Positions 17,178 to 26,902 of a DNA stretch of 64,000 bases are shown piece after piece. The position numbers and the translations under genes are program-made. Under the pieces are notes generated by a model, which saw only the letters and a program-made list of their open reading frames with translations, did not search any database and was not told where the DNA came from. This stretch comes from JADKAC01 sp964492065 (lineage in GTDB: Bacteria; Bacteroidota; Bacteroidia; Chitinophagales; BACL12): positions 124,001-188,000 of the forward strand of contig CAZBHH010000001.1 in the NCBI GenBank assembly GCA_964492065.1, given 5' to 3'. Position 1 is the first letter of the stretch. Each line of letters starts with the position of its first letter.

Positions 17178-17739
17178 ATACCGTTTCAAACTCTTAATAC
17201 GCCGGAGAATTATATATACCAACGCAAAGAAGTGTACGGCGTGCAATAGCGCAGCAATAATTGCCCAACGATAACGACTTCTGTATCCATTTTAATCCTT
17301 AATATTCCGAAAATTTTAATGAACCCGGAACGCCACAGCAACCGGCCGGTTGAAATCAGCGCACTGATATACTTCACGTAAAACAGTGAAATTCAATTTG
17401 AGGTTGATACCTCGACATCAGTTAATTTCTATAAGCAAATGATTTACGAAGTAAAAGGCAACATTAACTCTCATTTATTTAAGTTTCCATGACGCAGTCT
17501 GTCGGTGGGTTACAAATCAATTGTCTTTTACGGCAACGTAATCCACAATATTAAATACAGTTTTTTGACGGACGGGTTGCAAGACATCCGGTTTAAAACG
17601 CAATTTTGCGGGATTGCCCTAGTGAAGAAATCTGCAGGCTTTTACTGCGATGACCGGCTTTGCAGGCCCGGGAAACCCTTAGCGGCTCGCCATTCAACTC
17701 CTCTAACCGCCGGCGCTTTAATAAGCCCTTTCAAATGTA
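17178..17739. other. Long intergenic region before eno
   Basis: About 560 bp without a gene-like frame on either strand, without a tRNA-like cloverleaf and without an obvious repeat. A TTTA 19 bp before the -7 box of eno (17717-17720) can serve as the -33 element. The remaining sequence shows nothing I can support. Confidence 0.4.
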
Positions 17740-17747
17740 TAACTTTG
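17740..17747 (+). promoter_or_regulatory. -7 promoter box of eno
   Basis: TAACTTTG, perfect match to TAnnTTTG, 51 bp before the eno ATG, leaving an untranslated leader of roughly 45 nt. Confidence 0.65.
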
Positions 17748-17798
17748 CGCTGCGTTTCATAAATTTCTTTAAACCTCACAATCAAACTTTTACAAGCA

Positions 17799-19082
17799 AT
17801 GAGCAACATAACAGAGATTATTGCACGGCAGATATTAGATTCACGTGGCAATCCTACCGTGGAAGTGGATGTTTTTACGGAAGCCGGTGCAATGGGTCGT
17901 GCAGCCGTCCCTTCGGGCGCTTCTACAGGTACGCATGAAGCCGTTGAATTGCGTGACGGCGATGCAGATATCTACATGGGTAAGAGCGTTATGCAGGCAG
18001 TGAATAACGTCAATGACATTATTGCCTACGATCTGGCAGGCGTCAATGTACAGGACCAGAATTACATCGATAAACTATTGTTGGAACTGGATGGGACAGA
18101 AAATAAATCAAAACTCGGCGCCAATGCGATATTGGCCGTTTCGATGGCATGTGCCAAAGCGGCTGCCTTTGAGGTAGGCTTACCATTATACCGCTATATC
18201 GGCGGGGCAAATGCCAACACCCTGCCTGTGCCGTTGATGAACATCTTAAACGGCGGCGCCCATGCCGACAATAAAATCGATTTCCAGGAATTCATGATTG
18301 CCCCTGCCGGCGCTGAAAGTTTTTCACATGCACTGCGCATGGGAGTGGAAGTATTCCACCATTTGAAAAAGATATTAAAATCCAAAGGCTTCAGCACCAA
18401 TGTGGGCGACGAGGGCGGATATGCCCCCGATATCCAAAGCAATACCGAGGCGATTGAAATTGTATTGAAAGCAATTGAATCAGCGGGATATCGCCCGGGC
18501 GAGGACATCTTTATCGCCATGGATGCCGCCACCTCCGAGTTTTACGACGCCGCCACCGGTCTCTACACCTTTAAAAAGTCGAGTGGCGAAACATTCAACA
18601 GCGAGCAGATGGCTAATTTCTGGGCTGACTGGTGTAAAAAGTACCCCATCGTTTCCATTGAAGACGGCCTGGCAGAAGACGACTGGCAGGGATGGAAAAA
18701 ACTTACCGAAGCAATTGGCAGCAAAGTGCAGTTGGTGGGCGACGACCTGTTTGTCACCAATGTGCGGCGCCTTGGCAAGGGTATCCGCGAGGGTATTGCC
18801 AACAGTATCCTGGTGAAGGTAAATCAGATCGGGACGCTGACCGAAACCATGAATGCAGTGCAAATGGCACATCGCCACAGCTACACCAGCATCATGAGCC
18901 ACCGCAGCGGCGAAACCGAGGATACCACTATTGCCGACCTGGCTGTTGCGCTCAACTGCGGACAGATAAAAACCGGCTCGGCGAGCCGCAGCGACCGCAT
19001 TGCAAAATACAACCAACTGCTGCGCATCGAAGAAGAACTGGGCGCATCCGCAGTTTGGCCGGGCAATGTCTTCGCTAAATAA
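17799..19082 (+). CDS. eno: Enolase (phosphopyruvate hydratase)
   Basis: A 427-residue glycolytic enzyme interconverting 2-phosphoglycerate and phosphoenolpyruvate. Seen are ARQILDSRGNPTVEV at the N-terminus, PSGASTGTHEA loop, the metal/catalytic stretch IEDGLAEDDW near residue 286, GDDLFVTN, and the signature ILVKVNQIGTLTET followed by SHRSGETEDTTIADLAV. Normal length, no unusual features. Ends 62 bp before the DivIC-like gene. Confidence 0.97.
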   Translation: MSNITEIIARQILDSRGNPTVEVDVFTEAGAMGRAAVPSGASTGTHEAVELRDGDADIYMGKSVMQAVNNVNDIIAYDLAGVNVQDQNYIDKLLLELDGTENKSKLGANAILAVSMACAKAAAFEVGLPLYRYIGGANANTLPVPLMNILNGGAHADNKIDFQEFMIAPAGAESFSHALRMGVEVFHHLKKILKSKGFSTNVGDEGGYAPDIQSNTEAIEIVLKAIESAGYRPGEDIFIAMDAATSEFYDAATGLYTFKKSSGETFNSEQMANFWADWCKKYPIVSIEDGLAEDDWQGWKKLTEAIGSKVQLVGDDLFVTNVRRLGKGIREGIANSILVKVNQIGTLTETMNAVQMAHRHSYTSIMSHRSGETEDTTIADLAVALNCGQIKTGSASRSDRIAKYNQLLRIEEELGASAVWPGNVFAK

Positions 19083-19135
19083 TCCGACTGTCCAATTTCC
19101 GGTACTCTGCACAATGTTAGGGCTTTTGCGGCCGT

Positions 19136-19143
19136 TACATTTG
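19136..19143 (+). promoter_or_regulatory. -7 promoter box at the DivIC-like gene
   Basis: TACATTTG, perfect match to TAnnTTTG, but only 1 bp before the annotated ATG. Transcription from it would begin inside the annotated N-terminus, which favours the GTG at 19169 as start. Confidence 0.5.
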
Positions 19144-19144
19144 C

Positions 19145-19492
19145 ATGCAGGCAACTATTTTTAATACCGTGAAATTCAATGGGTCAAAACTGCGCAACCG
19201 CATTCGCACCTGGAAGGTGCCCGCCGTGTTTCGCAATAAATTTGTGTTTACCGGCTTTGTGTTTGTCATTTGGATGGCCTTCTTCGACCAGAATAATTTA
19301 CTCGTGCAAACAGAGCGGTTACGGGCATTGCATGAAGCGGAAAGCAAGGCGGAATACTACCTCGAAGAAACAGAAATTGCCCGCAAACAACTCAACGAAT
19401 TGCTCACCAATGAGCAAACGCTCGAAAAATTTGCACGTGAGAAGTACTACATGAAGAAACCCAATGAAGATGTATTTGTCATTATGAAATAA
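19145..19492 (+). CDS. Septum formation initiator family protein (DivIC/FtsB-like)
   Basis: A 115-residue bitopic membrane protein. A basic cytoplasmic tail is followed by one membrane helix (about 34-48), then a coiled coil (about 52-92) and the family's ending LEKFAREKYYMKKPNEDVFVI. DivIC/FtsB proteins join FtsL and FtsQ in the divisome to activate septal peptidoglycan synthesis. The gene follows eno, an arrangement seen for ftsB in many bacteria. Because a perfect -7 box sits 1 bp before the ATG, translation may actually begin at the GTG at 19169, shortening the protein by eight residues without touching the domain. Confidence 0.85.
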   Translation: MQATIFNTVKFNGSKLRNRIRTWKVPAVFRNKFVFTGFVFVIWMAFFDQNNLLVQTERLRALHEAESKAEYYLEETEIARKQLNELLTNEQTLEKFAREKYYMKKPNEDVFVIMK

Positions 19493-19562
19493 ATGTTATG
19501 GCCTGCCGCAGATCAGCGGCAGCAGCCCGGTACATATTTCCAAATCCAAAAATCGCAAGGCA

Positions 19563-19913
19563 GTGAGATTTGAACATCGCAAGGAACAAGTACTCCCTTT
19601 CAAACATTTCATTTTGCGCCTGATGCGCTACAGTATTTTCGCTTTTACCCTCGTATTGATTTCGGTGATAATAGGCATGGCAGGCTATCATCACTTTGCG
19701 GAGACTTCGTGGTTAGACAGCTTTCACATGTCGTGTATGATGCTCGCCGGCATGGGGCCGGTTGTGAATATGCAGACGGCCGATGCTAAAATATTCTCAT
19801 CGCTTTACGCATTATACAGCGGCATCGCATTCTTAAGTATTACCGCTGTATTTTTTGCCCCCATCATGCACCGCCTGTTGCATATTTTGCAGGTGGAACC
19901 GGGCGATAAGTAA
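19563..19913 (+). CDS. Two-helix membrane protein resembling a K+ channel pore module with a changed filter
   Basis: A 116-residue protein with a GTG start at 19563 (an ATG at 19623 is possible). It has an outer helix (about 22-43), a re-entrant-like segment SWLDSFHMSCMMLAGMGPV (about 49-67), and an inner helix (about 78-103) with a short polar tail. Spacing and pattern (a D-x-x-h aromatic start, a short pore helix, a glycine motif, then an acidic/polar turn and LYALYSGIAFL) are those of ion-transport-2 channels, but the filter TVGYGD is replaced by LAGMGPV. I recall similar uncharacterised proteins in Bacteroidota, but cannot verify this here. Function unknown; it need not conduct K+. Confidence 0.6.
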   Translation: MRFEHRKEQVLPFKHFILRLMRYSIFAFTLVLISVIIGMAGYHHFAETSWLDSFHMSCMMLAGMGPVVNMQTADAKIFSSLYALYSGIAFLSITAVFFAPIMHRLLHILQVEPGDK

Positions 19914-20008
19914 ACGACTGTGTATTTTTTCTTCCCGGCGCCGCATGTTCTACCTTTGATATTTGCCGTAATTTTATCATCCCGTTCAATGGATTACTTG
20001 CGTAAACG

Positions 20009-21340
20009 ATGCGATTAATTAATATTTCAGCATTCCGCTTCATTGTGTGTATTGCCATTGCGCTACCCGCAAACAATACCCATGGTCAAACAACTTATTT
20101 TCCGCCGTTGGAAGGCGACACCTGGGAAACAACCGACCCGGAGAGCCTGGGATGGTGTACCGAATACATCGACACACTCTACAATTTCCTGGAAGCTGAA
20201 AACACAAAGGCGTTCATCGTCCTCAAAGACGGCAAAATAGTACTCGAAAAATATTTCGGCACATTTGTACAAGACAGTTTGTGGTACTGGGCTTCTGCCG
20301 CTAAAACACTTACGGCATTCCTCGTCGGTAAGGCCTATGAAAATGGCGACCTGGATATCGGCGCATCGACAAGCACTTATCTTGGAACGGGCTGGACGAG
20401 TTGTACCACCGACCAGGAGAACAATATCACCCTACTGCATCAACTGACAATGACCAGCGGATTGGATGACGGCGTGGCAGATAATCACTGTACGCTGGAT
20501 ACCTGCCTGCAGTTTCTCGCCGGCGCCGGCAGCAGATGGGCTTATCACAATGCCCCCTATACCCTGCTGCACAATGTTTTGGAAAACGCTACGGGTACGG
20601 AAATAAATCTATATACTCACAATCAACTGAAATCAATTACCGGCATGAACGGCTTTTGGATAATATCGGGCTACGACCATATCTATCTCAGCAACGCACG
20701 CAGTATGGCAAGATTCGGGCTGCTTATTCAAAACAACGGCAACTGGAACGGCACGATGGTCATGAGCGATTCCATTTTTTTTAATGCCATGGTAAACACC
20801 TCGCAACTGCTGAATAAATCGTATGGATACCTGTGGTGGCTGAATGGAAAGGAATCGTACATGCTGCCCGGCACCCAGATTGTTTTCCCCGGTCCACTGG
20901 CTCCCGATGCACCTTCCGATATGATTGCGGCTCTCGGTAAAAACGGCCAGATACTCAGTATCGCCAATGACCTCGGTTTAGTGATCGTGCGACTCGGCAA
21001 TACACCTGATCCGTACGGCGAGGTATCAGTAACATTGTGCAACGCCATCTGGGAACAACTCGGTGCAATTATGTGTACGACAGATATCGGGCAGGGTGAA
21101 AATGCACTGCCGGCCGTTAGCGTATTTCCAAACCCCGTTGCAGTCTCGGGTATTGTTTCAGCTCCCGGCTCTTTATTTCATTACCGGATTTTTAATGCTC
21201 AGGGCCAACTGGTGTTCTCCAAAAATGCCGCTTTCGATGCCTCGGAATTCAGTGTGGCGACTTTTCCACCCGGTGTTTATCTCGTACAAATTCTATTACA
21301 TGAAACCGCGATTGTTCTACCGCTGATCGTTTCCAAATAA
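20009..21340 (+). CDS. Secreted beta-lactamase-fold serine hydrolase with type IX sorting domain
   Basis: A 443-residue exported protein. A signal peptide ends about residue 26. The class C beta-lactamase/esterase fold (about 45-350) has the nucleophile motif SxxK at Ser96-Lys99 and a Tyr-His-Asn triad at 179-181 (the usual Tyr-x-Asn). The last about 75 residues (starting near VSVFPNPVAVSG) form a type IX C-terminal sorting domain with the FPNP start, the YRIFNAQGQLV strand and a GVYLVQI strand. It should cross the outer membrane through the PorU/PorV system, whose genes lie in this same window. Members act as peptidases, esterases or lactamases; the substrate is unknown. Confidence 0.88.
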   Translation: MRLINISAFRFIVCIAIALPANNTHGQTTYFPPLEGDTWETTDPESLGWCTEYIDTLYNFLEAENTKAFIVLKDGKIVLEKYFGTFVQDSLWYWASAAKTLTAFLVGKAYENGDLDIGASTSTYLGTGWTSCTTDQENNITLLHQLTMTSGLDDGVADNHCTLDTCLQFLAGAGSRWAYHNAPYTLLHNVLENATGTEINLYTHNQLKSITGMNGFWIISGYDHIYLSNARSMARFGLLIQNNGNWNGTMVMSDSIFFNAMVNTSQLLNKSYGYLWWLNGKESYMLPGTQIVFPGPLAPDAPSDMIAALGKNGQILSIANDLGLVIVRLGNTPDPYGEVSVTLCNAIWEQLGAIMCTTDIGQGENALPAVSVFPNPVAVSGIVSAPGSLFHYRIFNAQGQLVFSKNAAFDASEFSVATFPPGVYLVQILLHETAIVLPLIVSK

Positions 21341-21776
21341 ACAGCATGTCGCATTACCGGCATTCCGAAATTAATTTCTTTTATACATCAAGTTTAATTT
21401 TAGGCAACTATTGCGCTCCCGCTTTGTTTCACTAATTGTGCAGCGTATAACAAAAGTGAATATGCAATTGATTCGCCTGGTGGAATAAGAGGAGTAAATG
21501 ACGAGAGACGCATTATTATATCCTCCGAATTGATTTGAAATGACGATGATATTTGGGGATATTGAAATCTCTCTTTGCGGATTGCAGTGATGAGCAGTGG
21601 CGATGTAAGTGTTTGGTAATAGACTTGCAAGTAAAATGAAGTAATTTGTCGGGCAATTTTAATTTTAAGGGAATGCCGCAGGAGTACGACCGAGCTAAGG
21701 TATTTTGGAATTAAATTTTAATTGAATCAAAATACATTGCGAACCGCCCTACGGGAAAGCAAAAGAATTCACTGTT
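21341..21776. other. AT-richer intergenic region
   Basis: A 436-bp stretch. The only frame above 60 codons (21400-21630, minus) has no recognisable domain, no promoter box and no coupling to a neighbour, so I do not call it. No repeat or RNA gene seen. Confidence 0.4.
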
Positions 21777-23900
21777 TTGAAACCGAATAACAATCATATC
21801 CATATAGCCTGTATCATTGCCTTTATCCTGGCGTCGTGTACGCAGGCGCAAACCACCGATAAGCATATGCAAAATGAAAAACCGACCTATACCAACCATT
21901 TAATCAATTCTACCAGCCCGTATTTACTGCAACATGCGCATAATCCGGTCGATTGGTATCCCTGGGGCGAAGAAGCACTGGAGAAAGCAAAAGCGGAGAA
22001 CAAACTGCTACTCATCAGCATCGGTTATTCCGCCTGCCACTGGTGTCATGTGATGGAACACGAGAGTTTTGAAGATACGGCTGTTGCCAATTATATGAAT
22101 AAGCACTTTGTTTGTATAAAAGTGGACAGGGAAGAGCGGCCGGATATCGACCAGGTATATATGCATGCCGTACAACTGCTTACAGGGCGTGGCGGCTGGC
22201 CATTAAACTGCATTGCTCTGCCCGATGGCAGGCCGGTGTATGGCGGCACCTATTTCCCGAAAGCGCAGTGGCTGGACATGTTGGAACAGGTAAAGGAATT
22301 CACAATAAAAAATCCCGGGGAGACCGAAGAGCAGGCCAGGTTGTTAACCGAAGGTATTCGCAGCGGTGAAATGATTTACACCGCTAAAGAAAAACCCGTT
22401 TTTTCAAAAGCCGAAATCGGCAAAATGTTCGACGACTGGAAAGGCCTTATCGATTTCAGGGAAGGTGGCACGGCGGGTGCGCCAAAATTTGCCATGCCGG
22501 TTGGCTTACAATACGTTTTATTTTATCACTACCTGACCGGTGATGCGGATGCTTTAAAAGCTGTTGTGCTCACCTTGAACAAAATGGCCGATGGCGGCAT
22601 CTATGACCAGGTGGGCGGCGGCTTTGCGAGATACAGTACCGATGCCTACTGGAAAGTGCCGCACTTCGAAAAGATGCTTTACGACAATGCGCAACTGGTC
22701 AGCTTATACGCTGCTGCATACCTGCAGACCGGTGCGGCATATTACAAACGCATTGCCGAAGAAACGTTGGAATTTATTCAACGTGAAATGACTTCTCCGG
22801 AAGGCGGTTTTTATTCGGCGCTGGATGCGGACAGCGAGGGGGAAGAGGGAAAATACTACGTGTGGACTCAGGACGAGATTAAAGAAGTGCTCGGCAACCA
22901 GGCGCCCCTGATTATCGAATACTACAATGTACTGGCATCGGGTAACTGGGAGCATGGTGTAAACATTTTACATAAGACGCAAAGCGATGCGGCCATTGCA
23001 AAAAAATATGCAATTACCGAAACTGAATTACTGCGGGAAGTAACGGATGCAAAAAAGAAATTATTGGCAGCGAGAGCCAACAGAGTTAGGCCGGGACTGG
23101 ACGATAAAATATTGACCTCGTGGAATGCCATGATGCTGAAAGCCTATGTGGATGCATACCGTGCATTTGGAAACCGGGAATACCTGGACATCGCTTTGAA
23201 AAATGCGGCGTTTATCAATACAAAAATGAAAATGCAGGACGGCCGGCTCAACCGCAATTACAAAAACGGCAGGTCGGATATCAATGGATTTTTAGATGAC
23301 TACGCATTTACCGCCTCCGCATGCATCGCACTCTACCAGGCGACTTTTGATATGCAATGGCTGGAGGAAGCAGTGCAAATTGCCGAATACGCCTTGCTGC
23401 ACTTTTACGATGCAGAGAGCGGAATGATGTTCTATACTTCCGATTTAGATCCCGCCTTAATTGCCAGAAAGATGGAATTGAGCGATAATGTAATCCCCGC
23501 CTCCTGTTCTGAATTTGCAAAAAATCTCTTCATCCTCGGCAACTATTTCGACCGCGACGATTTCAGGAAAAAATCCGCCGCCATGGCAATGGCTGTCAAA
23601 CAGGATGTGTTAAAACACGGTCAGTATTATGCCAACTGGGCAATGCTCATGGCCTGGCTGGCATACGAACCGTTTGAAGTTGCAATTGTAGGCAGCGATT
23701 TCGAACCGGTGCGCCGTTCCCTGGATGCGCATTATTTACCCGATGCATTTTTAATGGGCGGAAAGGATGATGGCATTTTGCCCTTGCTTGAGAACAAATT
23801 AGTGCCCGGTCAAACAACTATCTATGTGTGTAGAAATAAGGTGTGCCAGTTGCCGGTTACCGATGTGAAATCCGCATTGCAGCAAATGCAGGATCACTGA
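21777..23900 (+). CDS. DUF255 thioredoxin-fold / six-hairpin glycosidase-like lipoprotein (YyaL/SPATA20 family)
   Basis: A 707-residue protein. The N-terminal domain (about 35-200) is a DUF255 thioredoxin-like fold with the redox motif SACHWCH near residue 84 and the segment GRGGWPLNC. The rest is an (alpha/alpha) barrel similar to N-acylglucosamine-2-epimerase-type proteins, with GGGFARYSTDAYWKVPHFEKM. The biochemical role of this widespread family is not established. The TTG start at 21777 gives a lipoprotein signal with lipobox LASC; starting at the ATG 21867 would remove it. The lipobox favours the TTG start and an envelope location. It stands alone between intergenic gaps. Confidence 0.85.
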   Translation: MKPNNNHIHIACIIAFILASCTQAQTTDKHMQNEKPTYTNHLINSTSPYLLQHAHNPVDWYPWGEEALEKAKAENKLLLISIGYSACHWCHVMEHESFEDTAVANYMNKHFVCIKVDREERPDIDQVYMHAVQLLTGRGGWPLNCIALPDGRPVYGGTYFPKAQWLDMLEQVKEFTIKNPGETEEQARLLTEGIRSGEMIYTAKEKPVFSKAEIGKMFDDWKGLIDFREGGTAGAPKFAMPVGLQYVLFYHYLTGDADALKAVVLTLNKMADGGIYDQVGGGFARYSTDAYWKVPHFEKMLYDNAQLVSLYAAAYLQTGAAYYKRIAEETLEFIQREMTSPEGGFYSALDADSEGEEGKYYVWTQDEIKEVLGNQAPLIIEYYNVLASGNWEHGVNILHKTQSDAAIAKKYAITETELLREVTDAKKKLLAARANRVRPGLDDKILTSWNAMMLKAYVDAYRAFGNREYLDIALKNAAFINTKMKMQDGRLNRNYKNGRSDINGFLDDYAFTASACIALYQATFDMQWLEEAVQIAEYALLHFYDAESGMMFYTSDLDPALIARKMELSDNVIPASCSEFAKNLFILGNYFDRDDFRKKSAAMAMAVKQDVLKHGQYYANWAMLMAWLAYEPFEVAIVGSDFEPVRRSLDAHYLPDAFLMGGKDDGILPLLENKLVPGQTTIYVCRNKVCQLPVTDVKSALQQMQDH

Positions 23901-23955
23901 AGCAACAGCGAAGCGGATTCATTATTCGTACAGCATTAATAAAAAAATATTTATA

Positions 23956-26052
23956 CTAATAAGCGCCCAGGTATTTGCGCATAAACCACTCTATGGCTAT
24001 TAGTCCCGCAATTACAAAAAACAACCACTTCAGATTGATGATGCTCTGCGTTTTTATCTCCTCTCTCAATACGGGTTTCGCATTTTCGCCCGAGCGGATT
24101 TTTCCTGCCAGTTCCGGTATTTGATCGGGGTACACCATCGCTCCATTGGTATTCTCTGCAAGTTGATACAGCAGGTTGTGATTTGCAGTTGTATTCAGCA
24201 CTTCAAGCCGTAAGGGCGAAATTACAAATGCGCCGTTGTCGGTATATACTGTATTGTTATAGGTGGTCTTACCCTCAAATCTGTAATTGCCCGGCGGTAA
24301 AAATCCCGCATTCAACTGGTAACGGTTACCCTTGCGGTCCATGATAAAATCCAGTTCCTTGCCATCGGCATTAGTTATGGTAATTGACACATCGGGTGTA
24401 TTGATCAATTCGAATGTTTCATTGTATAACTCGCCGTCCAGAATTACTTCTTCATTTTCATGGATTATCTGTCCGGCTGCCGTTACGCGAAATTGTTTTT
24501 TATCTTCTTTGACGGCGAGGTACTGCACGGTTTTGTTTACCAGCTCGTCTATTACCTCCTGGTTCGAATTGAGCAGGTAATCGTACATCCTCCATTTCCA
24601 GATATGCTCTCCAAGCAAAACAGCAGTGCGTTTTGAACCCGGCGCACTGTACAATAACAACGGGTACTTCGTGGATACAGAACCCACTTTCTGAAATAAC
24701 AAAATCTGTGCGGCGGGCGACACTGCATACTGGCCGTAAATGGCCGATAACGGCGGCAGTTTCGGCAATACATTTACAAATGCATCTTCCACCTTAAACA
24801 AATTAAACCCACTGTTTACCGAAGCAGTTACTTCGCTCATACTGCTGCGATTGGTTTCAATCTGCACGAGGTGTTGAGCGCTGTTCAGCGCAGCGATATT
24901 GGTGACTGCGCCCGCAATAAACCACAGCGGTATCTGCAGCCGGTCGGCATCGGCGAGGACTTGTGCTACCGGATTTTTTGCCGACGGCAGATTGTGCAGA
25001 ATGATTAATGTATAATCGCCTGCCTTACCATTAAATGCATCTGCCAGAGATACTTGCAGTTCATAATTTTTGTTGTTCTCTATAGACCTGCGCAATGCTG
25101 CGATGTCGGGATGTGGTGCATCTGCCAACAGCAGTATTTTTTGCCTGGCATCCAATACCTCTACAAAAAAATCGGTATAGTTGTTCTCTGCGGTGAGCTC
25201 GTCGTTTACACTGCGCACCATCACCTGGTAATGCCTGATTCCCACGGCATCGGCGCTGAGTTCCCACTCCAGCGATTCGGTAAACCTGTCGCCGGTTACG
25301 GTTAATGTTTTTTCGCCGAGATTGCGGTAATTATCGCCTACGAGTTCTCGCATGGCTACCGTTATCTGTGTGTTATTGCAATACATGGCAAACACATCGC
25401 TGGTCACCGTAAACTTGTCTTTTAAATACACGAGATTATTGTGCTGCACCCGGGTAATGCGCACGTCTTTCTTTGAAACCGTATCGCCGGCGGCGATTGT
25501 AAATACCGGTGCGACAAGATCGTTTTTTACGTAGAGCGGATTGCTGCCGGCGTTGTAAATACCATCGCTGCATATTACGATTGCCGCTACCGGTAAATTG
25601 CGATATATGCTCTGCAACCCGCTGTACGCTTCCGAAATATTGGTGCTCTTGCCGTCAAATGTAATAGATTGCGATTCCCGGAGATCATCATCGAAAACAT
25701 ACCTGCGCACCTCAAAATCTGTCGACAGGTTTTCTTCGAGCGCCTGCAATGCACTCTTAAATGCAGCCGTATCTCTTAACCCCGTTGCCATAGAAGTGGA
25801 GTTATCCATAGCAACGACGACAATGGGTTTCTCGGTTACCGTTCTCGATGATCGCAAATAGGGATTTAACAATAAAAAACAGATAACGGAAACGGCAATA
25901 CATCGCAGCAGTGCCAATGCGACTATCGCCGGAACATTGCCTGCCACTCGCTTCATCTTGCGCTCCCTGAAGTACAGGCCGCCGGCAAAAACGGCGCCGG
26001 CCGCAATGCACAACAACCAGAACCAGTAGGGAAAATCGGTAAAGACCTGCAA
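23956..26052 (-). CDS. VWA-domain membrane protein (BatA-like, C-terminal membrane anchor)
   Basis: A 698-residue protein. Two N-terminal membrane helices (about 8-26 and 40-63) are followed by a von Willebrand A domain with a MIDAS motif DxSxS at Asp83-Ser85-Ser87 and ICSDGIYNAGSN carrying the later Asp. A long extracytoplasmic region with Ig-like and glutamine-amidotransferase-like sections follows, ending in one membrane helix (about 672-690) and a basic tail. Such proteins in Bacteroidota are annotated as VWA or glutamine amidotransferase-like membrane proteins; their partner or ligand is unknown. No Bat operon genes are adjacent. Confidence 0.75.
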   Translation of the reverse strand: MQVFTDFPYWFWLLCIAAGAVFAGGLYFRERKMKRVAGNVPAIVALALLRCIAVSVICFLLLNPYLRSSRTVTEKPIVVVAMDNSTSMATGLRDTAAFKSALQALEENLSTDFEVRRYVFDDDLRESQSITFDGKSTNISEAYSGLQSIYRNLPVAAIVICSDGIYNAGSNPLYVKNDLVAPVFTIAAGDTVSKKDVRITRVQHNNLVYLKDKFTVTSDVFAMYCNNTQITVAMRELVGDNYRNLGEKTLTVTGDRFTESLEWELSADAVGIRHYQVMVRSVNDELTAENNYTDFFVEVLDARQKILLLADAPHPDIAALRRSIENNKNYELQVSLADAFNGKAGDYTLIILHNLPSAKNPVAQVLADADRLQIPLWFIAGAVTNIAALNSAQHLVQIETNRSSMSEVTASVNSGFNLFKVEDAFVNVLPKLPPLSAIYGQYAVSPAAQILLFQKVGSVSTKYPLLLYSAPGSKRTAVLLGEHIWKWRMYDYLLNSNQEVIDELVNKTVQYLAVKEDKKQFRVTAAGQIIHENEEVILDGELYNETFELINTPDVSITITNADGKELDFIMDRKGNRYQLNAGFLPPGNYRFEGKTTYNNTVYTDNGAFVISPLRLEVLNTTANHNLLYQLAENTNGAMVYPDQIPELAGKIRSGENAKPVLREEIKTQSIINLKWLFFVIAGLIAIEWFMRKYLGAY

Positions 26053-26135
26053 GTTGTATCTAATTTAATGATAATCTATAACGCAACCCGGTTTACTTTT
26101 ATTTGCAGACCTGCTTTTTACTTCGACTGCCGTGT

Positions 26136-26882
26136 TTATGTATTCAATGCCCCGCAGACGCTGATGACCTGGCCGGTGACATAGCCCGACATATCGCTGG
26201 CGAGAAATAAGGCGACATCCGCCACTTCTGTCGTACTGCCGAACCTGCCCAACGGTATTTGTTTGAAATAAGTCTCTTTGGTTTGCGGACTCAGCGCATC
26301 GGTCATATCTGTCTGAATAAATCCCGGCGCAATGGCATTACACCGGATATTGCGTGAACCCAATTCTTTCGCAATCGATTTGGTAAAGCCCACAATGCCC
26401 GCTTTGGAAGCCGCATAATTCGCCTGCCCCGCCTGGCCGATTTCACCCACTATCGACGACATATTGACAATGCTGCCCTTCTTTGCACGCATCATCGGCT
26501 TGATGGCGTGTTTGGTAATATTAAATACCGATTTCAGGTTGGTATCCATAATGGCATCCCACTCTTGTTCGCTCATGCGCAGCAGCAGGTTATCGCGGGT
26601 AATGCCCGCATTATTTACCACCACATCCAAAGCGCCGAAATCCTGTAGCACATCGGCTATTAATTTTTCGGCATCGGCATAATTGCCCGCATCGCTTTTA
26701 TAGCCCTTCGCACGGATACCTGAAGCGGTGAGTTTTTGTTCCAGCGCTTTTGCCTTCTCCTCTGAGGACATATACGTAAACGCAACAGATGCGCCTGCCT
26801 CGGCAAAACGCAGTGCAATGGCTTCTCCAATCCCACGTGAGGCGCCCGTAATCAATGCGGTTTTTCCTTCGAGTAGTTTCAT
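26136..26882 (-). CDS. fabG: 3-oxoacyl-[acyl-carrier-protein] reductase
   Basis: A 248-residue short-chain dehydrogenase that reduces 3-oxoacyl-ACP with NADPH in fatty acid elongation. It shows the nucleotide-binding TGASRGIG near residue 12, NNAG at 90-93, and the catalytic Asn115, Ser143, Tyr156, Lys160. The C-terminus YVTGQVISVCGAL is typical of FabG. It is transcribed alone from a perfect -7 box 20 bp upstream. Other SDR activities are possible, but sequence similarity to housekeeping FabG is high throughout. Confidence 0.93.
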   Translation of the reverse strand: MKLLEGKTALITGASRGIGEAIALRFAEAGASVAFTYMSSEEKAKALEQKLTASGIRAKGYKSDAGNYADAEKLIADVLQDFGALDVVVNNAGITRDNLLLRMSEQEWDAIMDTNLKSVFNITKHAIKPMMRAKKGSIVNMSSIVGEIGQAGQANYAASKAGIVGFTKSIAKELGSRNIRCNAIAPGFIQTDMTDALSPQTKETYFKQIPLGRFGSTTEVADVALFLASDMSGYVTGQVISVCGALNT

Positions 26883-26902
26883 GTCGTTATATTTTAGACT
26901 CC

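Noticed and set aside
17505..17762. 85-codon plus-strand frame before eno
   Set aside because: Covers the eno promoter box and has no recognisable features.
18480..19154. 224-codon minus-strand frame
   Set aside because: Antisense to eno; no recognisable domain.
21400..21630. 76-codon minus-strand frame in the gap before the DUF255 gene
   Set aside because: No family, no promoter box, no neighbour in the same direction; probably chance in AT-rich DNA.
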